Positions 34,244 through 45,116 of a DNA stretch of 64,000 nt are shown here, piece after piece (the stretch's first letter is position 1; each line of letters starts with the position of its first letter). The position numbers were made by a program, and so were the translations under genes. The stretch comes from Omphalotus guepiniiformis (taxonomy: Eukaryota; Basidiomycota; Agaricomycetes; Agaricales; Omphalotaceae), in assembly GCA_028554645.1 (NCBI GenBank), contig JAQOOI010000021.1, positions 2,718,653 to 2,782,652 on the forward strand, in the 5' to 3' direction. The notes under the pieces are model-generated. The model did no database searches. It saw only the letters and a list, made by a program, of their open reading frames with translations, and was not told where the DNA came from.

Positions 34244-36054
34244 TCATACTCTTTTCGGATGCAACTCCATCCACGCCACCATAGAATCCACCATCGGCCA
34301 AGGTAGCACAGCACAATCCGCAAAATACCTCTTCGACTCCGCCCTAGCATTCTGCACAACATTAAGTATGAACGGATCCTTCGTATGTCTCTGAAGTTCA
34401 CGAATATACGTATCCTTAAACAACTGAGTTTCTTGATGATCTCTTCTTCCGAATGGACCTATACGTCCGAACCACGAGGGATAACAGACGAGTGCCCAAA
34501 GTGGTACTGTCATTGACATTTCCCAATCAATTACGGATATGATCCTCCCTGTGTTTGGTCCTTCGGTCGCGATGATTATGTTCCTGCAAAAGAAAAGAAA
34601 GGAACACATTGTGTATCAGCTGCGACTGACCACGGGCGGACGAATTGATGGGGGGAAGAAATACCAAGGGTTGAAATCCATATGAGCTAAAACAAAAGGT
34701 CCAGTCGCATACCGATCCAAAGGATCTTCAATCGTATCAACAACCCTATCCCTCAACATCGGCAAAACCTTCTCAGCAAGCCTCCACCTAACCCCCCCAT
34801 CCGTCCTAAACTTATACGTCGACTGCGCAAGCTCAGGCAACACCCCCATAAAATCAATCTCATCCGACAAAGCCGCCCACAACCACCCAACCGAAGATTT
34901 CCACGGTCCACGATCATATCGACAATGTTTCTTCCTCGCAGCAGACTCGTGTTTACACCAAGTCACTGGTCCAAGTTCGTAGTGGCAATGCGGTGGAGAA
35001 ACAACTGCGCTGCCGCCGCCGCCTCGTTTGAAATAGATTGAACCGATACAGTCGAATTTGAGTTTGGAGAGTTCGAGGATTATATGCGCGTAATCTCGGA
35101 TTGTACTCAATTTTGTTTCGAGTGGAAGGTTCTCCCAAAAGGAGCTGTTCACGTCTGCGCCTTCGGTCTGTTTGAGGTTTCGTGTGTGCGTGGAAAGAGT
35201 GTGTCAAGAGATAAGTTGAGTTTTTTCACATAAACCTGGCACTGAACGAAAGAAAAATGCTCACGAATGAGAGTATTGAAAATGGTTGTCCAATAGCGTT
35301 ATCTCGGGTTGGACAGTAGCCGTATACGATTGGTACAGGGATATTCGTTCTGGACCTTATAAATGACATCGTAGCAATCTATATAAAAGAAAAAGTTTTC
35401 ATTGATTAACTCCGTTTAAATGTCGAGATAACAACAACTTGTTATTAAAGGGCTGACCTCTGATTCCAGACTAATATCTGAGCGTGTCTTATCATCTCTT
35501 GACACGCGAGCGAGTACTTTTGCCGGAACCGTCCCTCGAAGATGGTCAGGCACGTTCAAATGAAGTAAGTACAGCTGTGGTCCATAGAGGGAGGTAGTCC
35601 GAAGGAATCATTAGTGATAAACAACTGAAACGAAAAAAAAAGTCAAACGAACCTCGTTATAAGTTCCCAAACGAAAAGCTTCTTCTGGCGTAGCACATGT
35701 AACACCAAAGAGATGTTGAATTACACCAGCAAACTGTGTAGTATCAGGGATAGACGTCGGTTTTCTTCCCTCCCGTAAAGGACAGTTGAGTATGCAAGGC
35801 ATCTCATAACCACCAAGGATTGTACTAGCGTTTGCGGCCATCACGTACACGGGCGGGGGGTTGGTTGAAGTGTGAGGACAGGGGTCGAGTATAAGTATAG
35901 AGAGTGAGGGAATATCCAAGTTACGGATGCTGTCGATTAAAACGAGAGAAGAGAAGGGAGCGCGCCACAAAAGTCCGACTTGAAGGGGAGCAGATTTTGT
36001 GTTGTTTGAGTGTATGCGTGAGAAAGATATGAAGCTCAGCGAACGATGTGGCAC
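34244..36054 (-). CDS. aminoglycoside phosphotransferase (APH)-fold kinase-like protein
   Basis: Five exons (36054-35653, 35574-35458, 35378-35265, 35167-34665, 34583-34244) sum to 1476 bp, 491 aa. The fold is that of the APH/choline-kinase superfamily, which transfers phosphate from ATP to small molecules or proteins. Seen in order: N-lobe GTYNELYLLHL, IATMSFIRSRTNIPVPIVYGY, the helical ETKLSTIRDYAHIILELSKLKF, then the catalytic loop HMDFNPWNIII (Asp as base, Asn for metal) and the metal-binding IDWE. The usual HGD is HMD here. Fungal members are abundant and mostly of unknown substrate; antibiotic resistance should not be inferred. A 6-bp microexon (TGCCAG, about 35240) may add two residues between exons 3 and 4. 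The N-terminal Met is not certain; later Mets in the same exon are possible. Confidence 0.8.
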
Positions 36055-37836
36055 ACCCTATATGACGAACAAGAGCGTTAAATAAGTAAAAAAGAAAAGA
36101 AGGTTGGGGGCCAAGGGGACTCGCCACCCTTCGCCCAAACCCAACATGAGGCACCAAAGAACTCGATCATAGGGTTCGTATATATCCGGGGACAATACAT
36201 ACATTATGATGATAAGTTATCCGCTCTCTTGAAAAAAAAGGGGGAAAAAAAAGACACACAAGGGAAGCTGGAACTTTGCGATTTTTTTTGCCGTAAATAA
36301 ATCCTATAGAAGGGTAAGACTCGCCCATTTCTCCTCTTCTCAGAACCCGAGGGGCCATTTGCCATTTTGATTGAAAAAGCCAGATTTGAATCTCGAATCT
36401 TGCTGGCAGAGGTCGAAGAAGAAGTGTGGCCCACCCACCCTTTTCAAAGGGAGAGATCCGGGCTTTTGAAATGGGCAAAACCCAAAGTTAGATCAGGTTC
36501 GAAGTTGTCCCTCCACCCCCTTCAGTCATCAATACATCAGGCCTCGACGCCTCAGGTCTCAGTCACCGTGTAATGCCTGAGAAAGAAGTAGAAGCAAGAG
36601 AGAGGTACTTTTACATAGATTTAGAATTGAAAAAAGAACCTTGACAACACACGTCGGTGCACGTGTATGGTAGACGCTCGACTCGGCATTTGCCGGTCTA
36701 AGGGTGCGACTTCGGAATCGGACGATGATTGAATATGAATCTCGATTTCTTTCATTTCTTCATTTTCTTCATTTTCAGACACGGTTCGACAGCTTGAAGG
36801 ACGATGCCGCAAAGAAACCTTGATTATTGATCTCCATCTCAGCTGAACGTTGAACTTTTCTCAAACCATCGGAAAGCGCCATTCAACAGCACTAGGCATT
36901 CGTTCGCTCAACCAACATTTCTAAATTTTCCCCGATTGCCAGTGAGTCAGTGACTGTGGAACGGTGTGTACCATTACCCCATCGCTTAGTGAGTCTTACC
37001 TTCACTTACGAGGTTGACCCCTCTTCAAAAGTACACAGAAGTCATACCATCTCCGAGTCGCATTTCCCCACCCCGCTACCCTTTGCCCCTCCCGATTTAC
37101 CTCAGCCTTTGCAGATACATATGTATAATTAACCAGGTACGCCCCCAAGCAGCGCTCAAACCTGAATTGGTTAAACGTCGAAGGGCGGTTCCGCCACAGA
37201 AAGAAATCGAATAGCCTAAACCAGTTGAAGTGGAAGTGGAACCTTCGCAAGTGAGGCTGTTCAGTGTTCTGTTCTGCGGTCGATCATAGAGTCATTCCTC
37301 ATCGACATCCTTCATTCCTCCATTCCTCATTCCATATACACCATCCCGATTCCATCGACAATCAAGGGTTCGTGGCACGTTGTGGTGTTACAACTTACAC
37401 TGCGGCGGTTTTTCGTTTCTTGTTTGGGTCAGAAGTAGTACTCCGACTCCGAGTTCACGTTACAGAGAGCCTGAGAGCCTGAGAGCCTGAGAGAGAGTGT
37501 GTGTGTCCGAAGTCACTGGGACTCGGAGCTTTCTGAATCTATCGCTTAAACGAATTCAATTCAGAAACGCACATTGCCAGTGCAAGCTGGAGCTATACAT
37601 GAATCTTCGGCAAATCGCGACCTCTACAATTTACCTGGCCATGTGGGGGGCCACGATGCATGAGTCCTTTTTTCCTTCCGAGTCCTTCCTTCCTCAGCTG
37701 CGCAACACGACTCTTGGTTCGTTCGTCAAAACCCGACAACTTCGAGAAACACCGCTCTTACCATTCTCATGCAAAGTCCTGTCAAATCGGCCTATTTATG
37801 TACTGTACTGTACATGTAGACGGACTCCTTCAATGT
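36055..37836. other. gene desert, left part
   Basis: 1.8 kb upstream of the kinase-like gene. Only short unconvincing open frames and simple repeats, such as GAGAGCCT units near 37470. Confidence 0.4.
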
Positions 37837-38377
37837 GGTATACCGGGGGGCGACCATAGGAGAATGCCGAAATATCAACCCTCGAGAGGTGTCGTGAGAA
37901 TATAAGGCGGCATCCAGACGGCAACTGAACCACTGATGCTCCGACGACTCGCTTCCAGCTTCCAGTTGAACTATGTAGAGCGTTTGCATACTGTGAGTAA
38001 ACGGCGAACGCGTCTCGTTGTCTAACCTCAATTCTTGAGGTGTATATGAAGTATGATATTATCCGCTCCTTTCCTTCACTAACCCCGTTGTATTCTACCA
38101 GCTTCAATACCCCAAACACCAATGTTGAGCACAGATCAAAGGATTGTTCTTCAATATTTCAGCCAAGACACTGACAAGTGTATATGCAATCTCTTAATAC
38201 ATTCATCGTATCCATTACACTTTCTTATAACAAGAGAGGCATAGGGAGGGGTGAGCAAGAATGAGAATCCATCAAGCCGCACAGACTGCCGTAGGAATGC
38301 CGACTAGCTGCCGCCTTGTATCCTCTCGAGGGGTTGATATTTCGGCATTCTCCTATGGTCGCCCCCCATGGTATACC
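37837..38377. repeat. 541-bp foldback (MITE-like) element
   Basis: Arms at 37837-37912 and 38309-38377 are near-perfect inverted copies. Both outer ends begin GGTATACC, then GGGGGGCGACC, ATAGGAGAATGCCGAAATAT and CAACCC, and the inner ends share AGGCGGCA. The right arm has a 2-bp insertion and lacks about 9 bp. The 400-bp core has no coding capacity. No clear target duplication was found. This is the structure of a non-autonomous DNA transposon. Confidence 0.75.
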
Positions 38378-39039
38378 GTCGGAAAACTCCTACTTAATGA
38401 CATGATGAAAAACAGTATAACAATAGATTGATGTATCGTATTCAATGAACTGTATTGCTTATAACATACATATAACATACCTTATGATTTTGACATATAG
38501 GCCTAGAATTCGAATTCGAAGTCAAGGTCAAACTCAGTGCGAAAGGCTTAGCGCTTATCCCGTCCTAGTCAGTCCACCAAAACACACACGCACGCACGCA
38601 CGGCGCAACAGAATAAAAGAAAAGAAAATACGGCATATACGTACGTACATACCCCCCCGTCCTACGTCCTATATAATACATTCTTTCTTACAAGGTTCAC
38701 CGGTTCGCACCAGTGATTCAGATTCCACTGGAATACCGCTAAACTGTAACAACCCCCGAGCCCGTTATCGTCGTTCGTTCGTCCTGGGCGTATCATCATC
38801 ATGTGGTTTCAACAAGATAACCAATGGCCAATGGGTTGGGTTGGGAGTTCAATACTTTCTTCCTTGCCCCCGCCCCGCCCCGCCCCGCCCACACCTGAAT
38901 ACTCCAGTACGGTAGTTCAAGTTCCCTTCCCATAAAGTCCATTCACGTCTTGCTCTCACTTGGGCCTTTAGTCGCTTACACTATACTATACACATTTCAT
39001 ACCCGTCCTACACGCACTTTGCTTGCGCTTTGCTTTGCC
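38378..39039. other. gene-free stretch
   Basis: No gene seen. It includes short simple repeats, CCCGC units near 38880 and CTTGC units near 39040. Confidence 0.4.
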
Positions 39040-40930
39040 TTGCCTTGCCTTGCCTTGCTTGCTGCTTCACTGTGCTTTACTTGCGCACAGCACCGCACAG
39101 TAACGCCCACACTCGATCCTTTCCCTTTCAATGATCACCGGTTGGACCCCTCTCCCCCTCATGGATGACGCCGGACGACGGTGACCTCATACGCTGCGGG
39201 CGGGCTCAAATGACACCTTTAGGTCCCCTCAGGTTCAGGTAGGCCCCCTGGCTGCGCCTCGGGATTCTCACCATGACCTACAAAGGAACTTGGAACTTTG
39301 CCGGTTAAAAAGTTCCCAAGCGGGCGTAATGAACACTGAACGACTGGCCGAACGAACGAACGAACGAATGAGTATTGGCGCGGTGCGGTGCGGCGCAGGG
39401 AGGGTGGGATGGGGTGGAGACCGTGGGGTGTGGTGTGGTTCCCTAAAGGAAAGCAAATGAGGGGCTTTGGTGCGGGTGGTCACGGTGTTGGGGTCAAGGA
39501 ATCCAGGACCCAGGCGGGCGGGGGCGAAAAAGCGGGTAGGGACTCGGATTCAGTTTGTTTGGGAACGGGAAGCGCCATCATAGCTCGATTTCTACCGCCA
39601 ATGCGTATGCGTATGCGTATGTATTGCATTCATGCGCACGTCGGGTTGCGAGGAAGTTGAAACGAAACTTGATGATAGGATTGGAAGGGATAGGAATAGA
39701 GATGAGGCGAGATGAGATGAGATGAGATCAACCGAAGAGGCAGACGAAGCCGAAGATGAAGTTGAATTAGACAGGACAGGACAGGACAGGGTCAACGTGG
39801 TAGTTCAAACTTCGAGTCCATCCTCCACGCGTCCACGCTTCACTGCAGTGCAGACTCCGAGTCCGATATCCAACGGCATGCCGTATCAACCCTATCGTTA
39901 TCGTATCCGGCGTATGTAACTCGAGTCAAACTCGAGTTTCGATGGACCCACAATAGCCCACAATCCACAAAACCCTCCTTCCTTTTCCTTCCCCTCCTTC
40001 CTTTTCCTTCCCTTCCCTCCCTTCCCTTCCCTTATCCTTCCTTTCCCAAAATCGTTATCATCTACCCCTTACGATCGAAGTTTGAGATCTGGGTTGTTAA
40101 TCTGATTTCAAAAGGCATGTCCGAGTATTCCTCCACGTCTATCAGTACCCATCGACCAAGGATTCCAGAATTGCCCGGGTTGCAAGAGGTTGCATGGTTC
40201 CTAGTTCCACAAGTCTACATTTTCAACTCAGCGTTCCCCGGGCCCTTCTTCAACTTCTTACAGTCATGACAGCAAGCCGAGTTTGTCATCCGGCTTCGTG
40301 GCTTCGTGGTTCATGCATCATGCTAGATCATGCTTCGCTTCGTGCTTCGTGCTTCGCGATACGCCCAGGGCCAATGCAAGCCAATGCATTGTCTCGAAAT
40401 TCCACTGAAATTCCCCGACCCAATGGTTCGATTCGTTCTATGACCATCTCAGGATCAGGATCAGGATCAGGATCAGAGAAGCTTCGAGCTTGATAAGAAG
40501 CTAGCTGGGGTATAGAGAGCTCTTTATGAAAAGAAATAGCCACGACGAGGTTCGGAATTTCGAGAGTTTGGAAGCTCGGGGGTTCGGAGGTATGTATCGC
40601 AATTGCGTTCCTGCCTCCAGACGAATCTAGGTGTCGGGACAAGAGTCAGAGTCGAGCAGGGCCAAAGTTGCCGAGCGTATCGAAGTTGGGCGTTTCGATT
40701 CAAAACCGATCATCATTTTGTAGCATGTCGAAGGAAGGAACGAATGAATGAACCTTTGAAGGATAGGAAAGACTCGGATAGGACTTGAAGGGATGGAGCC
40801 GTATGTGTATCTCCATCGTCTACTGCCACTACCCGGGCCCAGAGACAGAATTCGAAAGGCGAAAGGCGACTCGGACGGTATCGTATGTATGAGTCGTATC
40901 GTATTAGACTTCCCAGGTGTTGAGTTCTTG
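39040..40930 (-). repeat. diverged non-coding repeat, right copy (inverted partner at 5845-7410)
   Basis: The reverse complement aligns block by block with 5845-7410, including GGGTTGATACGGCATGCCG, GGCGCAGCCAGGG, the GTCATTTGAGCCCGC/GAGGTCACCGTCGT end and the opposite AACACCTGGGAAGTCTAATAC end. It is longer because of microsatellite growth (GCGTAT, GATGA and CAGGAC units). No coding frame is preserved. The approximate limits are where alignment by eye fails. Confidence 0.7.
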
Positions 40931-41901
40931 AACGTGAACGTGAATAGTATATAGAATGCCTAGATGAAATATTGACCACTGCATGTTTCGATACAGTATC
41001 ACCCTGGTATTACTTGAGAGCAGCAGTACAAGGCTACAACTTGAAAGATCCAAACAAAAGTTTCGTCAGAAGAACACTAAACAGTAAAGAACAACCGCAC
41101 TGAGTACAACAGGCGTACATCCGGCGACTCGGACTCGGAGGGGAGTCATTGTGCTTGATATTTGCAGCTGCCGCATCGACTACTTTGAAGCGAATCCTAG
41201 GAGAAGAACCGTGACAGCGTAAGCCTGAAAATCACGAATACTGTCAGCGAAGATGGAATGCTTACATCCTTTATCACTGGTGTAAGAATCTCCAACTGAC
41301 GACCATTGAATTGGCAGAAAAGGGGCCGTCTTGTTACCTGCGTGTGTCTTCGTGGTCCATATTCAAATCTTCACCCGCGGCCGATTGAACTGACTGAACG
41401 AAGAGTGCGCATAATGCTGATACCGGTGGGTGCTGAAATTCTGGGAAATAGCGTTCTAGTGATAAGGCTAATGAAATTTCGAGCAGAGGGAACGAGCAGA
41501 GGGAACGAAAAGAGTACGAGTATTACGGCAAGGTAGCGAGCAACGCTGTTCTCACGCCGTCTACATAAATGACGATATACATATCTTGCAGCAGTGCAAA
41601 ATAGAGAGAATGGGTTCTCGATAGAGGAATATTTATTTCATCTTCGGCCAATAATAAGACGCTCTGTTAGGCGCTAAAGCGCAATGACGCATTGACCAGA
41701 AATCAGTTTCAACAAGACCTAACGACTGCTTCTTGAAAGTTCAAGAAGTAGAAGTATCAAAGAGATTCAAGTCGAAAAGACGGTACACGAGCAACCAAAA
41801 GCGAACGAAAACAATCATGAACTCAAGAGACAAATCAAATTCCAAGTCACAACTTCCAATACACTACCATAACCCTCCATAGCCTCGGTGGCCTCAGTGA
41901 C
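40931..41901. other. gene-free stretch downstream of the glucuronoyl esterase
   Basis: About 970 bp; nothing supported beyond the esterase 3' UTR. Confidence 0.4.
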
Positions 41902-43179
41902 CTATGTCAACTGCGGAGCACTCCAAGGATCCCACTCTCCAGGCGTATCAAACGTATAATCACCCGCCGTCTCCGCAACCGTCGTATTCTCCTCCTGATC
42001 CAACAAAAACTTATTCACAAACCTATTCAACACATCTTGCTGAGAAGAAGGAAAAACGCAATGAGAATGATTCGCCGCTTGCGAAAATCCCAACGAATCA
42101 GGTGCCCCCACAGCCTGATAAATCCTTTGCGCAGCTTTCAAACATCCAAAAGAACTTTCAGCGCCTAGCCAATCATATCCAATATTATCAATAGCGAAGA
42201 GACCACGGGGAGCGACCATCCCAAGAAGCATGTGGTGGTCAAAAGGTAGTTTTGTCACTGTCGAATTAGCGAATTGGTCAAACGACTCTGAAAACCATAC
42301 GTTCTCCTGTATGATTTCCGACGCGGTCTGAGTGTCCAGACCATTCGCCAACAGGTAATCTGATAATCGCCAGCAGTCTGTACCTCCCGAACCAGACTCT
42401 TGTGGAATCGTAAGCACAATCCGATCGTCAAAGGCACCTGCGACTAGCGCGCCCTTGCCATCTCTCGAGCACCCAGTCACTCCAATTCTCGCAGTGTTGA
42501 TGTTGGCGCTAGGCGTCATCTCCAATGCGTCAATAATACGACTAATAGCCCATGCCCAAGCCATCATAGCGCCAGCAGAGGCGTCACTTCCGAATAGCTG
42601 ATAAAATTTCCCCTGTCCCCGACTACTGGCAGAATCTTGAGCTGCCATGTCCTCAGTGGTGAAGGTGATCATGGCAACACCGGCTGGGTGAGGGATACTA
42701 CCGCCATCGATAGCTATGAGAGCAGGGAAAGGTCCAGTTCCGGAAGAGGGTAAAGTAATCGTCGGGGAAAATGTAATGGATTTGCCGCCCTGGGTGACTG
42801 TGATGGCTAGTGTGTTCGAAGAGTGCGATACGCTGATATTATCCGGTTTCGCAGGCTTCGTACCAAGCTCGTCAAGCTGGATTAGCTGACTTATCTCAGC
42901 TTGACGACAGCTCCAGTCATCCAGAGTGGCGACGGGTGAACCGTCGGCAAAGGTGAACGGATCTGGCAGAGCAGAGTCCACGAATTGAGAGAGATTGCTC
43001 GGAAGAGAAGGGCAAGTCGCTCTTTTCAGGGATCGTATAGGAATGCTACTGCCTAAGGTGGTGTGTTAGTGAAGTCATCTCCTGCAACAGTGTACCAGTA
43101 ACTCACATTGTACCCAACGAGGGGCAACCGCAATTACGAGAAGTATCAACTGCGTGAAACACGCCAGACGAGGACCCAT
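41902..43179 (-). CDS. 4-O-methyl-glucuronoyl methylesterase (CE15)
   Basis: A secreted enzyme that cuts the ester bond between lignin alcohols and 4-O-methyl-glucuronic acid on xylan, helping to separate lignin from hemicellulose. Two exons (43179-43107, 43052-41902) sum to 1224 bp, 407 aa. A signal peptide covers about residues 1-25 (LACFTQLILLVIAVA) and ends at the intron. The CE15 nucleophile motif GCSRDGKG gives Ser220. Glu243 (IPQESGSGG) and His355 (NHSHCVF) complete the site. Pairs of Cys fit the conserved disulfides. There is no cellulose-binding module; the mature enzyme starts soon after the signal peptide. The length fits single-domain fungal members. It is oriented like the GH20 gene 2 kb away. 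Confidence 0.92.
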
Positions 43180-43467
43180 TATGAGATACAATCCTCGAGG
43201 GAAAAATGGTTGACCAAGTTCGAGACGTATGGAGAACAACGAAGAACGGATTGCTGCTGCTGCTGCTCTTTTAAATAATCGTCCACCCTTTCAATTCCTT
43301 CCTTTTTTTCAGGCTCAGCGGTCCTGGTTACTCCGTCATCAGACCCCGCTCCTTCTTGCTTGCTTTTGAGTTGTCTATTTCCGTGAAAGCAGCTGACATA
43401 CAAAGGACAGGTGAAGAGAACACGGGAGTAAAGAGTAACGTCAGATTTGCATCCTTTTATTCAAATC

Positions 43468-44093
43468 CTATTTCAAGCATGTTTGACTTCTCCGGACATA
43501 TTCTTCCGCTGATCCGGGGAAACAACGAGCAATTGAGCCTTGTAGATATTTGTGAAGGAGTGGAGACCGACTGACCTTCCAATTCATGTTTTGAGCTTCG
43601 CTCGGTACATTTGACGACGGTCCTAATGCGGCGAGAAGAATGCTGAAGGTCTGCGATTGAGATTCATGAATGGAGACGAGGTTTGCCAAGAACTGACTGA
43701 CGAGCGTGCGTTGTTGAACGGTTCGACCGCAGTCGTCTACTTGCAGCAATGAGATATAAGAGCTCTGAGCGTTTAAAAGTCGTAAATGGTCACATACCAA
43801 CAGAAGCTGCCCAGCTAAAATCATGAATGGTGTTTCCTTAGCACCCCGATAGCAGGAATATCACATCCGTCGTCGTCATAGGCTACAAAATTCAACTCTC
43901 TTGAACCGAGCCAAAAACAGTCTTGACTCTCGAGGCATCCTTCGCAGAGTTCCGCGCACGATCTTCAATTGTGCCAGTATAGCACCGAAGACATGAGGCT
44001 GTATTCCGTAGGCTGCATTAGATTCTGTGAGACAAAAGCAACGAGCCAAAATCCGAGACTTCACCTAAACTTCGTGACCTTGGCATCCTTCAT
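43468..44093 (-). CDS. small hypothetical protein
   Basis: Four exons (44093-44065, 44012-43897, 43814-43798, 43764-43468) sum to 459 bp, 152 aa, with all phases closing. The middle is a helical, coiled-coil-like region (SRVKTVFGSVQETGQLLL, then LVSQFLANLVSIHE and FSILLAALG). A possible donor (AAG|GTCAGT) at about 43586 would change the C-terminus if used. I do not recognise the family. The very short exon 3 (17 bp) and the lack of any motif make this a tentative call. Confidence 0.35.
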
Positions 44094-45116
44094 ACTCCAC
44101 CTAGCCCACTTTATATCGGTAGCTCGGTGGCTCGGTAGAACATGCAAAGAATATCGCATCCAAGGCATTGCACCGTCTCCACTTCCTGATAAATCTTCGG
44201 TCAAACGACTCGGATACCCTCTCGTAGAACCAACCACGGCGGCCATTATGTTGAATGGATGAACTTGAAGGGTTTGGTGGTTCGCGGGTTTCGAAACATT
44301 AACACTTCGAAGGAACTTGGAAGGAATGAATCAGCCAAGAACCTCCGGGAGAGCTGCAGCTGCCTAAAGTCGTTGTCATGATGGTTCGCTTTCAGTGAAC
44401 CCTACTTCAATGCGCAAGTGAAGGCTAATAAATAGTACAAGGCTTCTTTAGGCAGAGCGGCAGGTAAAGTAAGCATGCAAATACCTTTCTATTGGCTGAT
44501 ACATGCGTGAAGGACTCGAAGTAGGGATAGAAAAATGAGGACCGAAAAAACGTAATAGCTGGTAGGCTTTGGTAGTGTGGCGAATCCGGCGCCACAGCCG
44601 AATGCTGGCCGAACTGGGGTAACTTGCGCCTAGAAACGGAGCATAGGATGTGTAAGCTTGCTAGATTATGAGATTATGGGACAGATGGCCCGTGAGTTTC
44701 AGGGGAAAAGAATGTAAATAAAAAAGTACTCATTCTCGGAAAGCGTTTTTGGGTATTGAAAACTATTAAGTTATTTAGTCAGTCCAACGGTTGTGCCGAG
44801 TACAATTCCGGCATGTTCCATTATCTAAGCAATCGTGACAAATAGGCTGCTCGGGCCGGGTACGACCGAAAGCCAGGGTCCATGCAGGGTCCACGTCAAA
44901 GCGAGGACTACGCAACTGCACCTCTGCTCAAATTGACACAACATAGTCGTGAAGAAATCGAAAGCCAAGACTTGATTTACTGGAATACACAAATATCTGG
45001 AAATGAGGCGCTACATAGGCACTCGCGTATTAACAATATAAATATTAAAAGAATGCTCTACATTTCTTCAAGTTCAATAAATAAACCCTCCCCCCAAAAT
45101 CTTCCCCAATTGTGCA
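44094..45116. other. intergenic region
   Basis: 1 kb between the small hypothetical gene and the end of the GH20 gene. No supported feature. Confidence 0.4.

Noticed and set aside
34244..36054. Antibiotic-resistance gene
   Set aside because: The APH fold is shared by many fungal kinases of unknown substrate. Nothing in the sequence points to aminoglycosides.
38870..39070. CRISPR-like short tandem units (CCCGC, CTTGC)
   Set aside because: These are 5-bp simple repeats without spacers, in a eukaryotic sequence.
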